A DNA stretch of 64,000 bases, taken from NCBI GenBank assembly GCA_951213105.1, contig OX578140.1, positions 124,023,649-124,087,648 on the forward strand, in the 5' to 3' direction. The stretch comes from Amaurobius ferox. Its lineage: Eukaryota > Arthropoda > Arachnida > Araneae > Amaurobiidae. The translations under genes and the position numbers were made by a program. Positions 57,309 to 64,000 of the stretch are shown in pieces; position 1 is the first letter of the stretch, and each line of letters opens with the position of its first letter. The notes beneath the pieces are model-generated. The model searched no databases. It was not told the origin of the DNA and was given only the letters and a program-made list of their open reading frames with translations.

Positions 57309-57382
57309 GGAATTCCAGTCTAGAAAATAAGTTGGGTGTTCTAACCAGAGCAAGTCTAACCATGACGAATAACTCCAGATTG
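57309..57382 (+). other. Possible 74-nt host exon
   Basis: A pyrimidine-rich stretch and TTATTTCAG (acceptor) precede 74 nt that are open in one frame (GNSSLENKLGVLTRASLTMT, then NNSRL). GTAAGT (donor, 57383-57388) follows. The exon would begin in phase 1 and end in phase 0. It lies in the 255-bp unique gap between repeats A6 and A7. I do not recognise the protein. Confidence 0.35.
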
Positions 57383-57513
57383 GTAAGTAAATGTTAGTCT
57401 CTTCTGCGCAACAGTATTTTTTAGGGCAATAGCCAGAGGGCGACAAGACCGAACTCAACATTCTCCGTGTATCTGCCAAATAAAACATTAAGATGCGAAT
57501 CGTATATTTAAAA

Positions 57514-58436
57514 ATCATATGTGGGCAGCACATGACTTTCCTTATATAATGCAATGAATTTACTACTTTTACAGTAAAAGAAAATAGGTTATTTTTATAG
57601 TAGATAATTATATTCTTTCCAAGATATTGAACTTTTATCAGTGAGTCGTCATTTTCAATGATTTAGAGTCATTTTATCCATTTGGCGAGTTTTTCGTTAA
57701 TTTAGCAACAATTAAAAAGTCGCCAAGTTGGCGACATTCCACCAAATTCGTCGCCAAAATCTCGCCAAGCGTTATAGACAGAAAAATAAGTTATTCTTAC
57801 AGCAGATAAATGACTATCGTTGTTCAAATACAAAAGTATTACTCTCAAAGTACCTGTTTTCATGAATGGAACGAGTTAGATCCACAAGAATGATGTCATC
57901 AAATTTATCGCATGGTATTACATATGAAAAGTGAACATGTTTCTTAATAAGAAATATTTTTTTTTAATTTTATATGATTTTTTAATAATTTTTTGAAAAA
58001 TGTGCAATATCTCGAGAACGTTTCTTGTTAGCGTTCTAAAATTTATGTCAATCGTTTTCTAATGAAAATTTACATAAGAAATGTCTATTGTGTAACTTTC
58101 TTAGAGGTTTTGATTTTTTGACGATTTTTTCAAAATTTCACTCGAAAATTTAAGGGGGGTTCTGAACATTCGATTGCTTATAAAAACAATAGGCTTCCAG
58201 TGTTTACGGATTGTAATTTTTGTACCAAATTTCGTTCGAATCGCTCCATTCGTTCGTGAGATATCGTCTCCACAGACTCACTGACACACACACACACACA
58301 CACACAGACATCACCTCAAAAATGTTTGATTCGTGATCAGGGATGCTTGAAACGTGCTCTCCCGTCGAAAACTCGAATTCGAATTTTCGACCTCGTCACA
58401 ATACTTTTCTTATTCATTATGTATATAAGGAAAGTA
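57514..58436 (-). mobile_element. Family-A repeat A7
   Basis: In window order: CATATGTGGGCAGCACATG, the GCGACATTCCACC block, a CTGACACACACACACACAC tract (about 58283-58306), TCGACCTCGTCACAATACTT and a hairpin ending TATAAGGAAAGTAA. Inverted relative to A6. Confidence 0.75.
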
Positions 58437-58629
58437 ATAAATACATAATCGATAAACTATTTAGTTTCTCTAATCAGAACTTTTATATTAACAACTGGTT
58501 ATAACCTTATTTGATTCATCTTCCGAATGTCAGCCGTTCGGTATATTTTTTTCTTTTCAGCTTTTGAGTCTTAAAGGTGAGTCAAAATAATCTACCGAAC
58601 GATACTTTATATACATGGTAAACAACATT

Positions 58630-58909
58630 TAAAAAATCTGATGCGGACAGCACATAACTCTACCTACAGATACAAATTTATTTTCTTTTTCCCAATCTGA
58701 TAAATTGAATAAACTGAGTTTTATTTGCACAAAATTTCATGGATAATTATTTAAAATTACATTGAATTCGCGATTTTATTTCAAATGATCATCCATGTTA
58801 TTTTGTGCAATTAAAACTGTTAAATTGTGTATTATTTAATGGATTGGGAGATAGAGAATAAATTTGTGTCTGTAGATAAAGTCATGTGCTGTTCATATCA
58901 GATTTTTTA
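58630..58909. repeat. Inverted pair of family-B tails (fold-back)
   Basis: AAATCTGATGCGGACAGCAC opens it and GTGCTGTTCATATCAGATTT closes it. Both ~140-bp arms are family-B 3' ends, pointing outward and meeting near 58775. Confidence 0.65.
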
Positions 58910-59152
58910 AAGGATGTTTAATATATATAGAAATTGTCGTGCCGTGGTGTATTTTGACTCATCTGCAGAGTAAAAATTTGAAAAGAAAGAAATATGTCCA
59001 ACGGCTGAAATACTGAAGATGAATTCATTATTTTTACTTCGTTGCAAATTTAATTATTCCTAGTTTCACCATCAATATTGCATTGATCTGAATTAACGCG
59101 TTTCATGTGCAGAATTAATCAACACAAATTTATAATTTTAATTTTGATTTCA
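58910..59152. other. No feature recognised
   Basis: Nothing supported. Confidence 0.4.
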
Positions 59153-60457
59153 TTGTTAACACTTTACAATTTAATTGAAAAGTGTTTATGACTTTGTTCA
59201 TTCTGTCTGTCTGTCTGTCTGTCTGTCCGTTAACACGATAACTGCCGTAATAAATGACTTTATCAAAATGAAATTTTAGTGTGTTGTTTAGACGGTCTCT
59301 GGGACCTATGTGAATATAAATGAATAATATCACCCAATTAGTTTTGGATTGAACCCGGGTTGAAAAAACGAAATACACTGAACCCTATGGGATCTAATTT
59401 TTCAAACATTTTTTAAGCGGATTTAAAATTCACAAATTGCTTCGAAAGTTTTATGAAATATTCAAATTATCTCATAAAATATATAAAAAAATATTCAGCA
59501 AAATACATTCATTAGTTTTTTAAATAAAAATTAAAATAATAATTACACCCTTTATATGGAGAGATCACGTCACTATTATATGAAGATATCACGAGACTAT
59601 TATATGAAGATATCACGTGACCCACTTCAAAATAAAATATGACATCCATCTTGTATCAAAATCGTGATTTTTTAAGTTCTTTTTAATTCATATTGAGTGT
59701 TGTAGCCGTTCTAAAACCGCCTTATTTTTGCTTAAATTCTGTGCATCAATGTTCTGAAACAAAGCAATTACAATATATTTGAGTTTAAATGATCATCCAT
59801 ATTTCTACAACGAAGCCTACTTTTCATTTATGGAAAAGGTAAACACTAAAATACGTAGAATGAGTTGTATAAAAATTGCTGCATTTCTTTAACTCAAAAT
59901 TTAGCCCATGGAGTCTGCAATATAGCTGAAATGAATGAAACAGTCATTGATTTTACTGAGAAGCAAACGATTTTTTGATGAAGTTTTGAGCATAGAGTTA
60001 AATTACTTGTATCTCCATGGTTTTAAGTTTTAAATAACATTAATTATTATAGTATTGTGATGAATGAAATGAATGAAATGCTGCTTTTATTTAAAGAGCC
60101 AGCCGCTTTATAAATCGATGACTTCCTTTGAAAAAGTTCATTTGTTTTCGATGAAGTTTTCAAATACAATAAATTATTGTAGTATTGTGATAATTTTAAA
60201 AATATTTCCGAGGAATGTATCGCATTTTAGAGATGTTTAAACCATGTAATTTATATTTCAATGCCGTCATTTGAATGAAGTTCATTTTTTTTCGGTGAAG
60301 TTTTAAGTTTTCAAATATAGTACATCAATGTATTATTGTGGTAATTTTTAAAATATTACCGAGGAATGTATCGCATTTTAGAGATGTTCAAATAAAATTA
60401 CATTGAAGTTGGAAAGTGTCACAATCAATGCTTTATGCATGATTGATCTTTCTTGTT
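59153..60457 (+). mobile_element. Family-C repeat C4, longest copy
   Basis: Hairpin head GTTAACACTTTACAATTTAA facing TTGAAAAGTGTT, (TCTG)n at about 59202-59226, GATAACTGCCGTAA, GAACCCGGGTTGAAAAAACG, and a tandem triplicate tail containing TATCGCATTTTAGAGATGTT. End: GGAAAGTGTCACAATCAATG and GCATGATTGATCTTTCTTG. Noncoding, about 1.3 kb. Confidence 0.7.
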
Positions 60458-61129
60458 AAATTATAACTAGATATAAATTAATTTTAAATCACTATTTGTT
60501 TTACATATTATAACTTAAAATAGAACTTCTAATAACATAACTTATTGATACGAGATTGATTGCAATTTCAACAACATATTTATTAGCAGAAAAATTTTGA
60601 GCTATAAAATGAAAGATTTTCCCGAGAAAAAAAAATAAAGGAACTGCATTTAATGGTCAATGACGAAACATAAATAAATATAATGACACTCATTAAGGGA
60701 CTCCATCATAAACATATAACTCATGGAAGAGGCACAATGGCTGACGCAAATTGCGAACTTGAAATGATCATCGCGAAAAATGACTTTTGTTCAAGCTTGG
60801 AGGAATGCTTAGAAGAGCTGCATGAATTTTATTTTTATCATTCATTACTTGGTGCATTTCACTTAATCGCAAAAATATAAAAAAGTAATGTGGTTCTGTG
60901 AATTAACTGAAGAATTTTTCATGCATTACATTTATGAGTGTTAGTATGGAAAACAAATCATACTACATCAATGATCTCAACATTATTACAGTTGTTATTT
61001 AGTTGTATAGAATATCAGAGTGAAACAAGGTCTCATAATGAATAAAAGCCATTTTACCGCGATTCGTTGAGGAGAAATGGCCAGCTGTCCGATGAACAGT
61101 GCAATTTGCTAGTATATTGAAATAAAAAA
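60458..61129. other. Interval with one short unassigned open frame
   Basis: A frame at 60683-60880 contains ATGGCTGACGC (near 60738) and reads MADANCELEMIIAKNDFCSS, then LEECLEELHEF. It has mixed, protein-like composition, but no domain or splice context is certain. It could be a gene fragment or chance. Confidence 0.3.
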
Positions 61130-61788
61130 AAACTTTCCTTATATAATGCAATGAATTTACTACTTTTACAGTAAAAAAAATTAGGTGTTTCTTATAGTAA
61201 ATACTTATATTCTTTCCAAGATATCGAGTTTTCGACAATTACTCGTCATTTTCATGGATTTAGCGTCATTTTTATCCAGATAGCGAGATTTTCGTTAATT
61301 TGGCAGCATTTCAAGAAGTCGCCAAGTTGGCGACATTCCGCCAAATTCGTCGCCAAAATCTTGCCAAGCGTTATGGAAGGAGTAATAAGTTATTCTTATA
61401 GCAGATAAATGACTATTGGTGTTCAAATACAAAAGTATTACTCGAAGTATCTTTTCTCATGAATGGAACGAGCTAGATCCACGAGTTACCAAATTGATCG
61501 CATGATATTACATATGAGGGATTTTTTGATCAATCAATTTATGCCAATTTATGTCAATTGTTTTCTAATGAAACATTACATAAGAAATGTCTATTTACGT
61601 AACTTTATTAGAGATTTTGAGTTTTTGACGATTTTTTCAAGATTTCACTTGAAAATTTAGGGGGGTTCTGAACATTCGATTGTGTATAAAACAATAGGCT
61701 TCCAGTGTTTACGGATTGTGATTTTTGTACCAAATTTCGTTCGAATCGGTCTATTTGTAGTTCAGTTATCGTCTCCACAGACTCACTG

Positions 61789-61822
<34 letters not shown>

Positions 61823-62024
61823 ACATACTTTCACACACACACACATACTTTCACACACACACACACACATACTTTCACACACATACACACACAGACATCA
61901 CTTCAAAAATGTTTGATTCGTGATCAGGGATGCTTGAAACGTGCTCTCTCGTCGAAAACTCGAATTCGAATTTTCGACCCCGTCACAATACTTTCCTTAT
62001 ACATTATGTATATAAGGAAAGTAA
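61130..62024 (-). mobile_element. Family-A repeat A8, 3'-truncated and internally deleted
   Basis: It lacks the GTGGGCAGCACATGA end and starts at ACTTTCCTTATATAATGC. Sequence around 61500-61560 is shortened. The TG/CA tract (about 61790-61895) is expanded with CATACTTTCACACA units. The hairpin end is intact near 62000-62024. Confidence 0.75.
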
Positions 62025-64000
62025 TACAATATGTCTATATATAGTAATTAATGCATACTATATTTTATATACACTAAATTAAAAGAAATTATCTACTGGA
62101 TTAAAAATCTCTTCTGGTATAGATGGGTAATCATTAATAATGTTATATACGAATTTGGTTCTGATAGGTAATTACATGCGTCTGCATGTATTTAAAAATA
62201 TTTATTTATTATATTTCTAAATTTTCCCGCTAGTTTAAAACAAAAATCTATATGTCGAATTTTTAGAATCTGTAGATCTAACAATGGATAAGAAAATTGA
62301 TACATATTTATTCAAATATTTTGAGCTGGAATTGGAGAGCTAGTGTTAAATTGCTTTCCACGTGTAAAATTATAATTAAATGTATCTCTCTGACGTTTGA
62401 ATTAATTACGGAACCAAAAGTTTTGCTCCGATATTTAATTAAAAATATCTAAACTATAAAATAAACAGGATCGGATAAACTTGCTCTCCTGTTGGACCAG
62501 CTAGAGTTTACGAACTCGGATAGGGTACAAATCACTTAACCAGCAAGAACACAACCAGGGGAGCGAGGTCAGCAGAATTATTCACCGCACGAAATCCGAA
62601 GATAATCCTGTCTAGTCGTGACCCCAGTCGTCGGTGGATTTATGCTCAGGCCATGAATAAACACCGTTCATCCCCATGTCACATGAAAGAGATCGTGTCC
62701 CGGACGCGATAAGCCAGATTGTATACCGATTCAACAATTTCAGAAGTAATCTCTCATGCCACACGCCAAACGTCGCTTTATCGCCAGTTCTGGTTTATTC
62801 TCGCTACACGTGCAATTGGATGGGAAAGACGAATTGTTTAATAAAGAATATTGTTCATAATTTGATTGCATATCAGATTGCGTATGAGAAACTTATCAAA
62901 ATATACAGTAGTATTTCAAACACTGGTTTGATTATTTATAAATCAAATAACAATCCGACTAATGTGGTTTTCAAGTAATACTATTAAAATACATGTATTT
63001 AAAAACTTTGTGTACTGCATACGGATTGTTTGAAATTAGTTAAAGAAATGTTCGACACACATGCATATAATTTATTATTTGAATGAAACGATTCTAATTT
63101 CGTAGAAAATATATGTGTAGAATCCGTATAATATTCAATTCTTATATAGTACAATAATCCGTAACGAAATTTGAAGATTATTTGAAAGGAGGAAATAATG
63201 AAATATTTGTCATTTTAAAATGCAAAATTTGTAACATTTTAAGGAAATTTGCTTGACATTTTTCAGTTTGTGGGAGCAATGTTGCTTTTTCGACACACGT
63301 AGGATAATGCAGCGTTTTTCAAGATGTGTTTGTTCTGCTGAACCCTTGGGGTTCTACGACGTGATAGTTTCAAGTAAATTTTCTTAAAAATTTAAAAACG
63401 GGTAAAGTTTTAATGCTTTTATACTTTTAAATTATTTTAATTTTAAATATTTTATTATTAAATTGAAAAATTTTAAATGTTATTGGAAAATAAATAAAAA
63501 TATTTCCTAATTTAAATATGGTAAACAAATATCAAAATTAATTGCACTTTGCATTTAAAAATTCCCTGGCCAATTACATTTCCAGCAACTTACGTACGTG
63601 CAATCGTTCATTCAAATTAGTAATATATTTTACAATTATTTTTACATCTAAGTTTGGCAAAATTGAAATTTTTAATACAAAAAATTAAAAAAATATGAAA
63701 AAGCCTTTATGCAATGGAAAGTGATGTATACACTTCAATTTCGAAATAACTGTTAAGTATTTCTATACTTTCAGCACACTTATTTCATGCAGTCATATGA
63801 ATTATTGGACAAACCAGAAGTTACATATTCAGACCAGGAAATCCTTAGTGAACCCTACCAATCCCTCCGGAATTCAATATTTAATCTATATCAGTCTTCA
63901 ACTAAGCTGTACCTAAAGCAAAGTCTGAAAAACAGATGTAGAAATAAAAATATAAATTTTTGAATAGGAAGTGACATCTCTCTCCCTAACAAGAAGTGGA
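62025..64000. other. Mostly AT-rich, nothing firm; GC-richer patch 62455-62850
   Basis: The patch at 62455-62850 has more balanced composition (CCGGACGCGATAAGCCAG, GACCCCAGTCGTCGGTGG, AATAAACACCGTTC) and may be an LTR part, exon or old element. A 100-codon frame (62676-62978) has no recognised domain. The rest is AT-rich without supported features. Confidence 0.4.

Overview
The window is an AT-rich, intron- and repeat-dominated stretch of an animal nuclear genome. I found no confidently identifiable host gene. tRNA-derived SINEs, Penelope-like and other reverse-transcriptase fragments, Tc1 elements, LTRs and many microsatellite-bearing elements suggest an arthropod. My inference from the SINE families is a spider, and I cannot prove it from this sequence.

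The outstanding object is a 12.1-kb, almost perfect palindrome at 3298-15383. Two ~6.03-kb arms face each other across a 20-nt spacer (9330-9349). The outer ends read AGTAG...CTACT and are flanked by a 6-bp direct repeat (GACATA). The insertion splits a SINE whose uninterrupted paralogue lies at 27440-27740, so it is a real insertion. Each arm carries the same intact 383-codon ORF, pointing outward from a shared central promoter-like region rich in TGACGTCA. Its protein has a PC4-like core and a Cys/His cluster. Each arm also carries repeated promoter-like modules, a 100-bp tandem array, a captured tRNA-Arg-like SINE and a GC-rich terminus. The 6-bp duplication and AG/CT ends fit Polinton/Maverick elements. 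The symmetrical structure, with no polymerase, integrase or capsid gene, suggests a snap-back derivative of a linear, possibly protein-primed, DNA element. This is the best candidate for something undescribed.

Layout: 1-3300 holds a solo LTR and nested repeats. 3298-15383 is the palindrome. 15384-22000 holds the rest of the SINE, a family-A repeat, broken Penelope-like GIY-YIG copies interrupted by an LTR and by two opposed repeats, and a family-C repeat. 22000-27440 has SINEs, a second LTR and a 32-bp satellite. 27440-35200 holds the empty-site SINE, a decayed Tc1 element, degenerate tandem arrays and more SINEs. 35500-45750 holds A/B/C repeats, a large duplication, a second older palindrome, a TA microsatellite and an RT fragment. 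45750-51330 contains a long open RT reading frame (617 codons) bounded by TA microsatellites. 51330-64000 has a non-LTR fragment, SINEs, an A/B chimera, further A/B/C copies and one possible 74-nt host exon.

Five repeat families (A, B, C, D, F) appear repeatedly. Most share a terminal or subterminal hairpin, a TCTG/TG microsatellite and a conserved A-T-rich inverted motif. The architecture resembles non-autonomous Helentron/DINE-type elements. Several occur as inverted pairs, so fold-back arrangements are a theme of the window.
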